Below are positions 9,460-17,771 of a DNA stretch of 64,000 nucleotides, piece by piece. The notes below the pieces were generated by a model. That model had not been told where the DNA came from and ran no database searches. It was given only the letters and a program-made list of their open reading frames with translations. The DNA lies in the NCBI RefSeq assembly GCF_004758605.1, contig NZ_CP038510.1, positions 89,501 through 153,500 on the forward strand, in the 5' to 3' direction. The stretch is from Deinococcus metallilatus. GTDB lineage: Bacteria; Deinococcota; Deinococci; Deinococcales; Deinococcaceae. Position 1 is the first letter of the stretch, and each line of letters begins with the position of its first letter. A program made the translations under genes and the position numbers.

Positions 9460-10593
9460 ATGCGTCTTCCTGCTCTCCGGCAAGCGGGGTTGTCTGCGGG
9501 CCTGCTCGGTCTCCTGCTGCCTTCCTGTGCCATCGTCCGGCAGCCGGACACCTCCAGCCCCAACGCCGGATTGACCCTTCCTCCCGGTTTTCAGGTGACT
9601 GTCTATGCGGACGGGATGAAAAAGCCGCGTCTGATGGCCCTGGCTCCGAATGGCGACCTGTTCGTGAGCGACAGCGCGGCGGGCCGGGTGTATGTGCTGC
9701 CCGACCGTGACGCGAATGGACAGGCCGATGGGCGCGAGGTCTTCGCGGAGGGCCTCAACGAGCCGCACGGCCTGGCGTTTCACGGCGGTTTCCTGTATGT
9801 GGCGGACACCGACAGCGTGGTGCGCTTCCGCTACACCCCGGGCGATCTGAGGGCGGCCGCCGCGCCGGAAAAAATCCTTGACCTGCCGACCGGGGGGCGG
9901 CACACGACACGGACGCTGGTGTTCGGGCCGGACGACCGGATGTATGTGGCGGCGGGCAGCAGTTGCAACGTGTGCGAGGAGAGTGACCCCCGGCGGGCCG
10001 CCGTGTGGGTTTATGACGCCGACGGGCAACATGGCCGCCCCTTTGCCACGGGACTGCGGAACGCCGTGGGCCTGGAATGGTTCGGCGGGGCGCTCTACGC
10101 CACGGCCAACGGGCGGGACCTGTTGGGCAACGACCTGCCCCCGGAAGCCTTTTTCCGCCTGCGTGACGGTGGGAATTACGGCTGGCCCTACTGCTACCCC
10201 CTGAACGGCAGGCAGGTCTGGGACGAGGCCTTCGGCAAGAAGAACCAGGCGTACTGCGACGCGGCGGAGCCCGCCTTCGCCACCACCACCGCCCACGCCG
10301 CACCCCTGGGATTGGCGTTCTACACCGGTACGGCCTTCCCGAACGAGTACCGGGGCCTGATGTTCGTGGCCCTGCACGGCTCGTGGGACCGTGAACCGAA
10401 GTCGGGATACAAGGTCATCACGGTCAACCCCCAGACCGGCGAGGTGCGGGATTTCCTGACCGGCTTTCTGAAGGGACTGACGACCACCGGCCGCCCGGTG
10501 GACCTCCAGGTCGCGCCCGATGGTGCCCTCTTCCTTACGGATGACGGGAATGGCCTGATCTACCGTATCAGCTACGTCCCAGGCCATCCTTGA
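9460..10593 (+). CDS. Sorbosone/glucose dehydrogenase-like beta-propeller lipoprotein
   Basis: The 377-residue protein carries a lipoprotein signal ([14 protein letters not shown], Cys near residue 23) and then a six-bladed propeller of the GSDH type. Recognisable phrases are [48 protein letters not shown] and the C-terminal [15 protein letters not shown]. In this family the protein binds PQQ or acts as an L-sorbosone dehydrogenase, but many members have no known substrate. Membrane anchoring on the outer face is expected. The start is the ATG after AGATGAGGT. Convergent with the next minus-strand gene. Confidence 0.75.
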   Translation: MRLPALRQAGLSAGLLGLLLPSCAIVRQPDTSSPNAGLTLPPGFQVTVYADGMKKPRLMALAPNGDLFVSDSAAGRVYVLPDRDANGQADGREVFAEGLNEPHGLAFHGGFLYVADTDSVVRFRYTPGDLRAAAAPEKILDLPTGGRHTTRTLVFGPDDRMYVAAGSSCNVCEESDPRRAAVWVYDADGQHGRPFATGLRNAVGLEWFGGALYATANGRDLLGNDLPPEAFFRLRDGGNYGWPYCYPLNGRQVWDEAFGKKNQAYCDAAEPAFATTTAHAAPLGLAFYTGTAFPNEYRGLMFVALHGSWDREPKSGYKVITVNPQTGEVRDFLTGFLKGLTTTGRPVDLQVAPDGALFLTDDGNGLIYRISYVPGHP

Positions 10594-10632
10594 CGCTGGG
10601 ACGTGGCCGGGGCCTCTGGGTGCGAATGGTCT

Positions 10633-10842
10633 TCATTCCTCCGTTTCGAGGGACTGCGCGATGCGCTTGGCCTGCTCGAAGGCGTACTGTCCCAGAAAAC
10701 CCGCATCCCGGCGCCTGAGCTGTTCGCCGTGGTCCCGCAGCCCCGCGAGCCTCAGCCGCGAGGGTGGGGAATAGGGCACGTTCGCATTCTGGCAGGCACA
10801 CCACACGGCGGGGCGGAAGATGGCCTCCGTGTAGTCGAACAC
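10633..10842 (-). pseudogene. Possible small ORF or gene remnant
   Basis: On the minus strand a frame reads (V)FDYTEAIFRPAVWCACQNAN and continues to the stop at 10633 with a charged helical end (QYAFEQAKRIAQSLETEE). The composition is protein-like, but no ATG or ribosome-binding site is present; the only candidate start is GTG at 10842. The coding-like frame actually continues upstream towards the palindrome at 10889-10906. It may be a small gene with a poor start or the 3' remnant of a lost gene. Family not recognised. Confidence 0.3.
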
Positions 10843-10888
10843 GAGCTGGAGGGCCTGCTCGGTCAGCCCACCGGGCCGAAAGCGAAAC

Positions 10889-10906
10889 GCTCTTAACGTT
10901 AAGAGC
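10889..10906. promoter_or_regulatory. Perfect 18-bp palindrome
   Basis: GCTCTTAACGTTAAGAGC is a perfect dyad in the 341-bp gap between the convergent genes at 10593 and 10935. Its AT-rich core contrasts with the GC-rich surroundings. It could be an operator for the small ORF downstream on the minus strand or a protein-binding site; no regulator is assigned. Confidence 0.4.
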
Positions 10907-10934
10907 AGGTTCGGCCGACCCCAACGGGCGCGGC

Positions 10935-11870
10935 TCACATCCCGGTTCCCTCTTCCACCAGCAGCCCGCTGAGGGCCTCGATGTGACGGACCAGGGCGCT
11001 GTGGTCTTCCCCGGTTCGCCCGCTGTCCCCCGCCGCATACTCGGCATAGAGCTGGCGGGCCAGCGTGGTGAGCGGCAGCGCGGCGCCGACCTCCGCCGCC
11101 ACTTCGAGCACGGTGTCCAGGTCCTTGAGCTGGGTGGCGACCGTTCCACCGGGGATGAAGTTGCGTTCCAGCATCCGCGCCCCGTGTTCGGTCAGGATGC
11201 GGCTCTGGCAGAAGCCGCCCAGGATGGCCTCGCGCACCTGCGCCGGGTCGGCCCCACCTGCGCGGGCCAGCGTCAGCCCCTCGGCGACCGCGCCGATGGT
11301 CACGCCCACGATGGCCTGGTTGACCAGCTTGGCGAGCTGCCCGCTGCCCAGCGGCCCAACCCGGGTGACCCGCCCCAGCACGTCCAGCACCGGCCGGGCC
11401 TCGTCGATCCACTCCTGCGGCCCGCCCGCCATGATCGCCAGCTCGCCGCGCGCCGCGCCAGCCGTCCCGCCGCTGACCGGGGCATCCAGAAACCGCAGCC
11501 CCAACGCCTGTGCCCGCGTGCCCAGGTCACGGGCCGTGGCCGGGTGAATGCTGCTCATGTCAACGAACAGCGTACCCGGGCGCGCGGCGGCGAAGGCTCC
11601 ACCCAGCAGCACCTCGGTGACCACGCCGCCGTTGGGCAGCAGGGTGATGATCCGTTCGCCTTCTGCTGTGGCCTCGGCGGCACTGCCCGCGACTCTGGCC
11701 CCCAGTTCCCCCAGCGCCGCCAGACTCGCGGCGGAGCGGTTGTACACGGTGAGAGGAAACCCGGCGCGCAGCAGGTTCTCAGCGACCGGGCGGCCCATCC
11801 GGCCGGTGCCGATCAGGGCCAGGTGGGGAAGGGGAGGAGAGCCGGAGGAACCGCGGGGAGAGGCAGCCAT
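10935..11870 (-). CDS. 3-hydroxyisobutyrate dehydrogenase / tartronate semialdehyde reductase family protein
   Basis: The 311-residue beta-hydroxyacid dehydrogenase begins with an NAD(P)-binding Rossmann motif (LALIGTGRMGRPVAENLL), followed by the substrate-binding signature DAPVSGGTAGA and the catalytic-lysine segment GPLGSGQLAKLVNQ. The C-terminal helical domain is complete. The enzyme reduces or oxidises a small 3-hydroxy acid; the exact substrate cannot be read from the sequence. The start is placed at the ATG at 11870 (MAASPRG) with GGGAG upstream, close to the first Rossmann strand; a longer frame runs 29 residues upstream without a good site. Confidence 0.8.
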   Translation of the reverse strand: MAASPRGSSGSPPLPHLALIGTGRMGRPVAENLLRAGFPLTVYNRSAASLAALGELGARVAGSAAEATAEGERIITLLPNGGVVTEVLLGGAFAAARPGTLFVDMSSIHPATARDLGTRAQALGLRFLDAPVSGGTAGAARGELAIMAGGPQEWIDEARPVLDVLGRVTRVGPLGSGQLAKLVNQAIVGVTIGAVAEGLTLARAGGADPAQVREAILGGFCQSRILTEHGARMLERNFIPGGTVATQLKDLDTVLEVAAEVGAALPLTTLARQLYAEYAAGDSGRTGEDHSALVRHIEALSGLLVEEGTGM

Positions 11871-12006
11871 GCGTGAGTCTCCCGCTGGGCAGCCGGGCAG
11901 GCGCGGCCCTGCACAGACAGGGTGCTCGCTGGCCCTGGGAGACGTTGGCCTGGGCACCGAAGGCTGGACCGCCGGGAGCCACGGCGGCGCGTCTGGCGGG
12001 ACGCCT

Positions 12007-12840
12007 TCAGGGCTGGGACAACCCTTCCGTTCTGCCTGCCGTCAGGCGCCCGACAAAGGCCCGCATGGCCTCGAAGGTCCGTTCCGGTTGCTCCCGGTGA
12101 GGGGTATGGGCGCAGTCCGGCAGCATCAGGGCCTCGGCGGGTCCCCCCGTTCGCTGCACGATGGCCTGTACCTGGGCGGATGTACCGTACTGGTCCTCTT
12201 CGCCCTGGATCACCAGCAGCGGCACGGTGATGCCCGGCAAATATTCCTCGATGTTCCACCTCTCGAAGTCGGGGGAGAGCCATACGTCGTTCCAGCCCCG
12301 GAAGGCGTTGTCCACGTCGCGGTGGTGCCGGGCGAGCCTTGCACGCAGGTCCGTATGTTCATAAGCCTCCTTCGCCTCCGCGATGGACGCCACACTCAGG
12401 TCCTCATTGAAGACGTGGGCCGCCTCGGTGATGACCCCCAGGAGGCCTGGGCGGGGCGCGCCGCCCGCATTGATCAGCGCGATGCTGCCGCCGTCCGAGT
12501 GGCCGATCAGGAGATGTTCCCTCACCCCGAACTGTTCCAGCAGTTCCGGCAGTACCTCCAGGCCCTCGTGGTGCATGTAGCGGGTGGGGCGGGGGAGGGG
12601 AACGGGGCCGCTCTGCCCGTAGCCCGCGCGGCTGTAGACCAGCGCGCCGCAGCCGGTGGCCTCCGCGAGGCGCCGGGGGAAGTCGCGCCAGAGGGAGGCG
12701 CTGCCCAGGCCCTCGTGCAGAAAGACCAGCGTGGGCGCCTCGGCGGGGGAGGGACCGTGCCACTGCACCTCAAGCGGGTGGCCGCCGATGACAGGCTGAT
12801 GGGCGGCTTCGGGAAGGTCACCTTGACTTGACAGGGCCAT
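12007..12840 (-). CDS. Alpha/beta hydrolase, divergent from the paa regulator
   Basis: The 277-residue hydrolase has an oxyanion-hole region LVFLHEGLGSASLW, the nucleophile elbow GHSDGGS (Ser), a late Asp (GEEDQYG) and a catalytic His near the C-terminus (DCAHTPH). The family includes 3-oxoadipate enol-lactonases and thioesterases. Its start codon lies 19 bp from the first PaaR-type operator, so it is very likely part of the same regulon; a role in ring-opened intermediates or CoA-ester clean-up is inference. No Shine-Dalgarno is visible, but TACGCT six bases upstream suggests a leaderless transcript. Confidence 0.7.
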   Translation of the reverse strand: MALSSQGDLPEAAHQPVIGGHPLEVQWHGPSPAEAPTLVFLHEGLGSASLWRDFPRRLAEATGCGALVYSRAGYGQSGPVPLPRPTRYMHHEGLEVLPELLEQFGVREHLLIGHSDGGSIALINAGGAPRPGLLGVITEAAHVFNEDLSVASIAEAKEAYEHTDLRARLARHHRDVDNAFRGWNDVWLSPDFERWNIEEYLPGITVPLLVIQGEEDQYGTSAQVQAIVQRTGGPAEALMLPDCAHTPHREQPERTFEAMRAFVGRLTAGRTEGLSQP

Positions 12841-12856
12841 GAACCCAGCGTAACAT
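12828..12856 (+). promoter_or_regulatory. Promoter of the paa operon
   Basis: TTGACA (12828-12833), a 17-bp spacer and TAACAT (12851-12856) form a good sigma-A promoter reading right. The expected start falls inside the first TetR-type operator. The -35 lies within the first codons of the divergent hydrolase gene. The same promoter occurs at 23114-23142. Confidence 0.65.
12847..12852 (-). promoter_or_regulatory. Leaderless -10 element for the alpha/beta hydrolase
   Basis: TACGCT on the minus strand sits six bases before the hydrolase ATG. It overlaps the -10 of the opposing paa promoter, so the two promoters would compete face to face. Inference from motif and spacing. Confidence 0.4.
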
Positions 12857-12858
12857 CA

Positions 12859-12876
12859 ACATACCCACGAGTATGT
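12859..12876. promoter_or_regulatory. PaaR-type operator 1
   Basis: ACATACCCACGAGTATGT is an 18-bp dyad with arms ACATAC/GTATGT and a six-base centre. It covers the start site of the TTGACA/TAACAT promoter. An identical copy lies at 12937 and close relatives at 23145 and 23227. Confidence 0.7.
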
Positions 12877-12936
12877 AAGTCTCCGTCTGCGTCCCGGCAT
12901 CTGTAGCGTACCCAGACCCCGCCCCACTTCCACTGG

Positions 12937-12954
12937 ACATACCCACGAGTATGT
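12937..12954. promoter_or_regulatory. PaaR-type operator 2
   Basis: This is an exact repeat of the 18-bp operator at 12859, 78 bp downstream, about 40 bp before the TetR start codon. The spacing (between seven and eight helical turns) would allow two dimers to interact by looping. Confidence 0.7.
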
Positions 12955-12996
12955 TACGCCGCCTGGGCGCAGCCATTTCTGAACACGAGGAGAAGC

Positions 12997-13626
12997 ATGG
13001 CCCGTAATCCCGAAGCCACCATCAGCGACCTGCTCGAAGCTGCCGCGCAACTGTTCGTGTCGCGCGCCTACGACGACATCAAGCTCACCGACGTCGCCCG
13101 GGCCTCCGGCGTGACCAAGGGAGCCATCTACCACCATTTCGACAGCAAGGAAGACGTCTTCCTCTCGATGATGGACCGCAAGCTGCGCGCTTTCCGCGAG
13201 GACCTGCGCCCCGCGTTGAGTTACGGCACCACCACCCGTGACCGCCTGTACCGCCTGACGTACCTCTACCTCAGCAAACCGCTGCTCGAACAGCGCGTGA
13301 TCCAGCTCGTGCGCCGCGACAGCCAGCGGTTTCACGGCGAGGCCCGCCGCAAGCTGATTCACACCTACCAGGAAGCGCTGCCCAACCAGATCGAGGAAAT
13401 CCTGACCGCCGGGATGGAGGCGGGCGAGATCGTCCTGGGCGACGCGCAACTCCTCGCCCGCGTGTTCGTCGCGCACGTCGAGGTGTACCTCAGTGACTAC
13501 GCCCGCCAGCGTTTCGAGGGACCGGAAGAGATGGCCCGCCACATCACCGACCAGTTCCTGAACGGTGTCGCCACACCCGGCCACCGCTCCACTCCCGTTC
13601 CCAGTTCCCAAGGAGGCACCGCATGA
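12997..13626 (+). CDS. TetR-family regulator, likely repressor of the phenylacetate regulon
   Basis: The 209-residue protein has an N-terminal TetR helix-turn-helix (LFVSRAYDDIKLTDVARAS followed by GVTKGAIYHHFDSKEDVF) and a helical ligand-binding half of about 140 residues. In Thermus and Deinococcus, TetR-type PaaR repressors release DNA when phenylacetyl-CoA binds; the position as first gene of a paa operon fits that role. GAGGAG precedes the ATG. Its stop overlaps the next gene as ATGA. Four operator-like dyads flank this operon and the next transcription unit, indicating autoregulation. Confidence 0.75.
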   Translation: MARNPEATISDLLEAAAQLFVSRAYDDIKLTDVARASGVTKGAIYHHFDSKEDVFLSMMDRKLRAFREDLRPALSYGTTTRDRLYRLTYLYLSKPLLEQRVIQLVRRDSQRFHGEARRKLIHTYQEALPNQIEEILTAGMEAGEIVLGDAQLLARVFVAHVEVYLSDYARQRFEGPEEMARHITDQFLNGVATPGHRSTPVPSSQGGTA

Positions 13627-15104
13627 CCCAGACTGCCAGCGTTGAAACCACCCCGATGATCATCGGCGGCCAGCCCACCCTCAGCAGCACGGGCCGCACC
13701 TACGAGGTCCGCAACCCCGCCAACGGTCAGGTCGTGGGTGCCGTGCCCCAGGCCACCGTCGAGGACGCGAACCGGGCCGTCGAGGCCGCGCAGGCTGCCT
13801 TCCGCGGCTGGGCCGAAACCAGCCCGGACGACCGCGCCGAACTGCTCTTCAAGGGCATCGCGCTGCTCAAGGCCAACGAGAAGGAGATCGTCCGCCTGCT
13901 GAGTCAGGAACAGGGCAAGCCGGTCTTCGAGGCCAAGGGCGAGGTCCACCACCTCATCCACGGCCTGACCTTCTACGCGGGCCTGTCCAGCAAGATTCGC
14001 GGGGCCGAGGTGCCGCTGCCGCCCGCGATGGGCAAGTATTCCTACGGCGTCCTCTTCCGCCGCCCGGTCGGCGTGGCGGTGGGCATCACCCCCTGGAACT
14101 TCCCCCTCACGCTGATGGGCACCAAGGTCGGCCCGGCCCTGATCGCGGGCTGCCCGATCATCATCAAGCCCGCGCAGACCACGCCCCTCGCCACCCTGCG
14201 CGTCGTGGAGCTGCTGAACGAGGCGGGGCTGCCGCCGGGCGTGCTGCAATGCGTGACTGGCTCCGGCTCGGAACTGGGTGAACCGCTCATCACCCATCCC
14301 GCCGTGCGCCGCGTGGCCCTCACCGGCAGCAGCAACACCGGGCGGCGCGTGATGGAACTGGCGGGCCGCGACTTCAAGCGCGTCACACTGGAACTGGGCG
14401 GCTCCGACCCGATGATCGTCTGCCCCGACGCCAACCTCAAGGCCGCGATCAACGGCGCGATGGTGGGCCGCTTCTGGAACGCCGGGCAGCAGTGCCTCGC
14501 CGTCAAGCGCCTCTACGTGTTCGAGGAAGTCTACGAGGAGTTCCTGTCCGGCCTGATCGACAAGGTAAGCCGCTATGAACTGGGCGACCCTTCCACCCCC
14601 GCCGAGAAGCCGAAGGTCCGCATGGGGCCGATGCACGCCGAGTTCCAGCGCCGCGAGATCGAGGAGCAACTGGCCGACGCCGTGGCGAAGGGCGCGAAGG
14701 TGGTCCTGGGCGGCAAGCGCCCGGAAGGACTGGACCAGGGCTTCTACTTCCAGCCGACCATTGTGACGGATGTGCCGGAAGACAGCCGCCTCGTGACCGA
14801 GGAAGTCTTCGGCCCGGTGCTGCCGGTGTTCCGCGTGAAGACGTTGGACGAGGCGATCCAGAAGGCGAACAACTCGCCCTGGGGCCTGGGCAGCTCCATC
14901 TGGACCAACAACATGATCTGGGCGAACAAGGCCGTCCGCGAGATCGAGGCGGGCGTGACCTGGATCAACATGATCCACTACGGCTACGACGAGTTGCCCT
15001 TCGGCGGCGTGAAGGCGTCGGGCCTGGGCCGCGAGCATGGGCCGGAAGCGGTGGACTACTACCTCGAAGACAAGGGTGCCGTCTTCGGCGGGCTGGAGGG
15101 CTGA
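13623..15104 (+). CDS. NAD(P)-dependent aldehyde dehydrogenase of the paa operon
   Basis: The 493-residue enzyme oxidises an aldehyde to an acid. Visible landmarks are TPWNFPLTL (Asn of the oxyanion hole), the ELGGSDPMIV segment with the general-base Glu, and NAGQQCLAVKR with the nucleophilic Cys. A separate aldehyde dehydrogenase plus a crotonase next door could replace the bifunctional PaaZ of Escherichia coli, as PacL-type enzymes do elsewhere; that would oxidise the semialdehyde from ring cleavage. A phenylacetaldehyde or succinate-semialdehyde substrate is the alternative. It is coupled to the TetR gene by ATGA and lies two bases from the next gene. Confidence 0.8.
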   Translation: MTQTASVETTPMIIGGQPTLSSTGRTYEVRNPANGQVVGAVPQATVEDANRAVEAAQAAFRGWAETSPDDRAELLFKGIALLKANEKEIVRLLSQEQGKPVFEAKGEVHHLIHGLTFYAGLSSKIRGAEVPLPPAMGKYSYGVLFRRPVGVAVGITPWNFPLTLMGTKVGPALIAGCPIIIKPAQTTPLATLRVVELLNEAGLPPGVLQCVTGSGSELGEPLITHPAVRRVALTGSSNTGRRVMELAGRDFKRVTLELGGSDPMIVCPDANLKAAINGAMVGRFWNAGQQCLAVKRLYVFEEVYEEFLSGLIDKVSRYELGDPSTPAEKPKVRMGPMHAEFQRREIEEQLADAVAKGAKVVLGGKRPEGLDQGFYFQPTIVTDVPEDSRLVTEEVFGPVLPVFRVKTLDEAIQKANNSPWGLGSSIWTNNMIWANKAVREIEAGVTWINMIHYGYDELPFGGVKASGLGREHGPEAVDYYLEDKGAVFGGLEG

Positions 15105-15106
15105 GG

Positions 15107-15877
15107 ATGCCAGTCACGTTCACCCAGGAGGGCAAGCTCGGCTTCATCACCCTCGACAACCCGCCCGCCAACTCCTACGACATCAACTTCATGCGGGAAC
15201 TGGACCGCGCGATTGACGAGGCGGACGCTTCCGACGCCAACGTCATCGTCCTGCGGAGCGGATCGGAGAAGTTCTTCTCGGCGGGCGCGGACATCAAGAC
15301 CTTCGCGGCCAGCACCACCGCGCAGAGCATGGACATGATCCGCACGGCGCACGCGGCGCTGGAGAAGATGGCCGCCAGCGACAAGCTCTTCATCGCCGCA
15401 ATCAACGGGCATGCCCTCGGCGGCGGTCTGGAGATGGCGCTGGCCGCCGACCTGCGCCTCGCCAAGGAAGGCAAGTACCTGCTGGGCCTGCCGGAAGTCA
15501 CGCTGGGCGTGTTGCCGGGCAACGGCGGCACCCAGCGCCTCCCCCGCCTGATTGGCGTCAGCAAGGCGCTGGAAATGATGGTGAACGGCGAGCGCGTCAG
15601 CCCGGAGGAAGCGCTGCGCCTGGGACTGGTCAACAAGCTGCTCCCCGCCGAGAACTTCGACCAGAGCGTCCGGGACTACGCGCAGAAGCTCGCGGACGGG
15701 CCGACGCTCGCTATCGGGGCGATCAAGCGGGCCGTGTACGACGGCTTCACCCGGCCCCTGCATGACGGCCTGGCCCTTGAACGTGAACTGATCGAACCGC
15801 TGTACGACACCACCGACGCCAAGGAAGGCTTCGCCGCCTTCGGTGAAAAGCGCCAGCCCGTCTACCAGGGCAAGTGA
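15107..15877 (+). CDS. Enoyl-CoA hydratase/isomerase 1 (crotonase family)
   Basis: The 256-residue crotonase shows the CoA oxyanion-hole segments [10 protein letters not shown] and [19 protein letters not shown], and the catalytic-Glu region [20 protein letters not shown] with both Glu-type positions present (PEV and the following GNGG loop). This is the classic hydratase pattern. Within the paa operon it would act on oxepin-CoA or unsaturated acyl-CoA intermediates (a PaaF- or PaaG-type step); which of the three crotonases here does which step cannot be decided by reading. It starts two bases after the aldehyde dehydrogenase. Confidence 0.8.
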   Translation: MPVTFTQEGKLGFITLDNPPANSYDINFMRELDRAIDEADASDANVIVLRSGSEKFFSAGADIKTFAASTTAQSMDMIRTAHAALEKMAASDKLFIAAINGHALGGGLEMALAADLRLAKEGKYLLGLPEVTLGVLPGNGGTQRLPRLIGVSKALEMMVNGERVSPEEALRLGLVNKLLPAENFDQSVRDYAQKLADGPTLAIGAIKRAVYDGFTRPLHDGLALERELIEPLYDTTDAKEGFAAFGEKRQPVYQGK

Positions 15878-15887
15878 GGAGGACACC

Positions 15888-16898
15888 ATGACGCAGCAAC
15901 ACGACTTCACGCCCCGCCGCACCCTCGCACCCCTGACTGAAGCGGAGGTCCGCGAGCGGCTCGGGCACGGCCGGATGATCGAGAACATCAACCAGATGGA
16001 CCAGACCTATCTGGACGGCATCAAGCGCATCCTGACCGTCAGCGCCGACACCGAACTCATCAGCGCCCCGGCCTACTACCGCGCCGCGCAGGACGCCCCC
16101 AGCACCAACGCCTACCTCTCGGCCCTCAGCATCATTCAGGACGAGATGGCGCACGCGCACATCGCCTACCGGATGCTGGAGGACCTGGGCGTGGACAAGC
16201 AGAAGCTCGTCTACGAGCGCCGCCCCGAGGAGTTCAAGTATCCCTACGCCTTCGACGTGCCGCTGGAGAGCTGGGTGGAGCTGGCCGTGGCGAACGCGCT
16301 GTATGACCGCGCCGGGTACACGCTGCTGAGTGACGTCTTCGAGCACACCACCTACGGCCCCTGGCACCGCGCGCTCGTGAAGGTGGACAAGGAAGAGCAG
16401 TTCCACCTGCGCCACGGCGAGAACTGGATGAAGCGCATCGCGAAGGAGGAAGGCGGCCTCGCCAAGCTCCAGCGCGCAGTGGACTGGATGTTCCCGCTGA
16501 CGGTGGAATGGTTCGGCCTGCCCGACAGCCACAAGCGCCACAACATCCAGATCGACTACGGCTTCAAGGGCTACACCAATGACGAACTGCGTCAACGCTG
16601 GATGAGTACCGCCGTGCCCTTCCTCAAGAGCCTGGACCTCGACGTGCCCGCCTACTGGGACGACGCGCAGCAGAAGTACGTGCTGACCTTCCCCTTCCCC
16701 AGCGAGTTCGACGCCGAGAACAAGCGCTGGGTCTTCGAGGGCAAGCCCATCTCCTGGGACCGCGTGATGACCCGCTGGAAGGCCCGTGGCCCCAGCAACA
16801 GCCAGTACGTCACCGAGATTCAGCGCGGCTACAAGGAACTGTATGGCCGCCAGGACGAGCAGATCGGCGAGCGCCGCTGGGCCGACATCATCAACTGA
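15888..16898 (+). CDS. paaA: Phenylacetyl-CoA 1,2-epoxidase, catalytic subunit PaaA
   Basis: The 336-residue protein is the di-iron oxygenase subunit that adds one oxygen atom to the ring of phenylacetyl-CoA. The four-helix bundle carries the carboxylate-bridged di-iron motifs: an AQDAPSTNAYLSALSIIQDE segment followed by MAHAHIA (ExxxH type), and VDKEEQFHLRHGENW (EExxH). Length and the C-terminal EIQRGYKELYGRQ tail match PaaA. The ATG at 15888 follows GAGGAGG. Its partners PaaB, PaaC and a two-piece PaaD lie directly downstream; the electron-donating PaaE is not in the window. Confidence 0.92.
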   Translation: MTQQHDFTPRRTLAPLTEAEVRERLGHGRMIENINQMDQTYLDGIKRILTVSADTELISAPAYYRAAQDAPSTNAYLSALSIIQDEMAHAHIAYRMLEDLGVDKQKLVYERRPEEFKYPYAFDVPLESWVELAVANALYDRAGYTLLSDVFEHTTYGPWHRALVKVDKEEQFHLRHGENWMKRIAKEEGGLAKLQRAVDWMFPLTVEWFGLPDSHKRHNIQIDYGFKGYTNDELRQRWMSTAVPFLKSLDLDVPAYWDDAQQKYVLTFPFPSEFDAENKRWVFEGKPISWDRVMTRWKARGPSNSQYVTEIQRGYKELYGRQDEQIGERRWADIIN

Positions 16899-16918
16899 GC
16901 GGGAAGGAGCGAAGTGTC

Positions 16919-17335
16919 ATGGACCTGACCGGAACCACCGCCCTCCCCATCGCCATGCCGCCCGCGAAGAAGGGCAACGGGCGCACCCTGGACGACCTGA
17001 CCGTGCAGGCCACCCCGACCGAGAAGCGGCTGTGGCACGCGCTGACCGAGGTGACCGACCCCGAGTACCCCATCAGCGTGGTGGACATGGGCCTGATCTA
17101 CGGCGTGCGGGAGCAGGGCGGCGCGGTGAACGTGGACCTCACCTTCACCAGCATGGGCTGCCCGTGCATGGAGTACATCATCAGCGACATCCGCGAGCGG
17201 CTCTTGCAGGAGCCGGACGTGCAGAGCGTGGAATTGAACGTGGTCTGGACGCCCGCGTGGACGCGCCAGCGCCTGACGGATGCCGGACGCGCGCAGCTCG
17301 CGCAGTGGGGCGTGGGAACAGGAGAGGCGTCATGA
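16919..17335 (+). CDS. paaD: PaaD, DUF59 (MIP18-like) half
   Basis: The 138-residue protein is a metal-sulfur cluster assembly factor of the DUF59 family: WHALTEVTDPEYPISVVDMG is the conserved DPE motif and TFTSMGCPCMEYI holds the reactive Cys region. In E. coli PaaD this domain is followed by a zinc ribbon; here the protein stops after the DUF59 domain, and a separate zinc-ribbon ORF appears at 18535. PaaD is thought to help mature the iron-containing epoxidase. It has a GGAAGGAG site and ends in an ATGA overlap with paaB. Confidence 0.85.
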   Translation: MDLTGTTALPIAMPPAKKGNGRTLDDLTVQATPTEKRLWHALTEVTDPEYPISVVDMGLIYGVREQGGAVNVDLTFTSMGCPCMEYIISDIRERLLQEPDVQSVELNVVWTPAWTRQRLTDAGRAQLAQWGVGTGEAS

Positions 17336-17580
17336 GCGAAGCCGTGCAGAACCGCCAGGAAAGGGTGGCCCCCCAGCCCCCCACCCGCACTGCCGAGGGC
17401 CTCGTCTTCGAGGTGTTCGCCCGCTTCCGCGAGGACGAGGTGCATCACATCGGCAGTGTCGTCGCGCTGAACAGCGACCTGGCGCAGATGTACGCCGGGG
17501 AACTGTACGACGAGTGGCGCTGGGCCGAGATGCGGATCATCCCGCGCGAGAAGCTGATCGACATCATTCCGGTGAAGTGA
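17332..17580 (+). CDS. paaB: Phenylacetyl-CoA epoxidase subunit PaaB
   Basis: The 82-residue protein is the small accessory subunit of the epoxidase. The segment FEVFARFREDEVHHIGSVVA followed by DLAQMYAGELYDEWRWAEM is typical of PaaB (the family phrase is VFVRxxxGxxHxHVGSVHAxDAxMALxxARDVY). It starts with the ATG that overlaps the paaD stop and ends eight bases before the next small ORF. Confidence 0.85.
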   Translation: MSEAVQNRQERVAPQPPTRTAEGLVFEVFARFREDEVHHIGSVVALNSDLAQMYAGELYDEWRWAEMRIIPREKLIDIIPVK

Positions 17581-17588
17581 GGTTCCCC

Positions 17589-17771
17589 ATGACCCGTTAT
17601 CAGGTGTATGGCCGCAAGGCGTACAACGAGCCACTGACACTGCTGGCCCCGCTGGAATTGGCTGACGACGCCGAGCTGAAGACCCAGGCCCTCGACAAGT
17701 ACGGCGACGACTGGATCGAACTGGTCGCCGCGAGGGAAGAGGACGTGACGGAAGTCGCGCTGAAACGGTGA
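17589..17771 (+). CDS. 60-residue protein between paaB and paaC
   Basis: The ORF begins MTRYQVYGRKAYNEPLTLLA and is rich in acidic residues (DDAELK, KYGDDWIELVAAREEDVTE). It starts eight bases after paaB and its stop overlaps the GTG of paaC, so it is an integral operon member rather than spacer. It contains no recognisable catalytic motif. E. coli has no counterpart between paaB and paaC. A structural or assembly role in the epoxidase is inference from position only. Confidence 0.65.
   Translation: MTRYQVYGRKAYNEPLTLLAPLELADDAELKTQALDKYGDDWIELVAAREEDVTEVALKR

Noticed and set aside
13497..15038. Minus-strand open frame of 513 codons over the aldehyde dehydrogenase
   Set aside because: Antisense of a gene with clear catalytic motifs; no ribosome-binding site and His/Asp/Gly-rich shadow composition.
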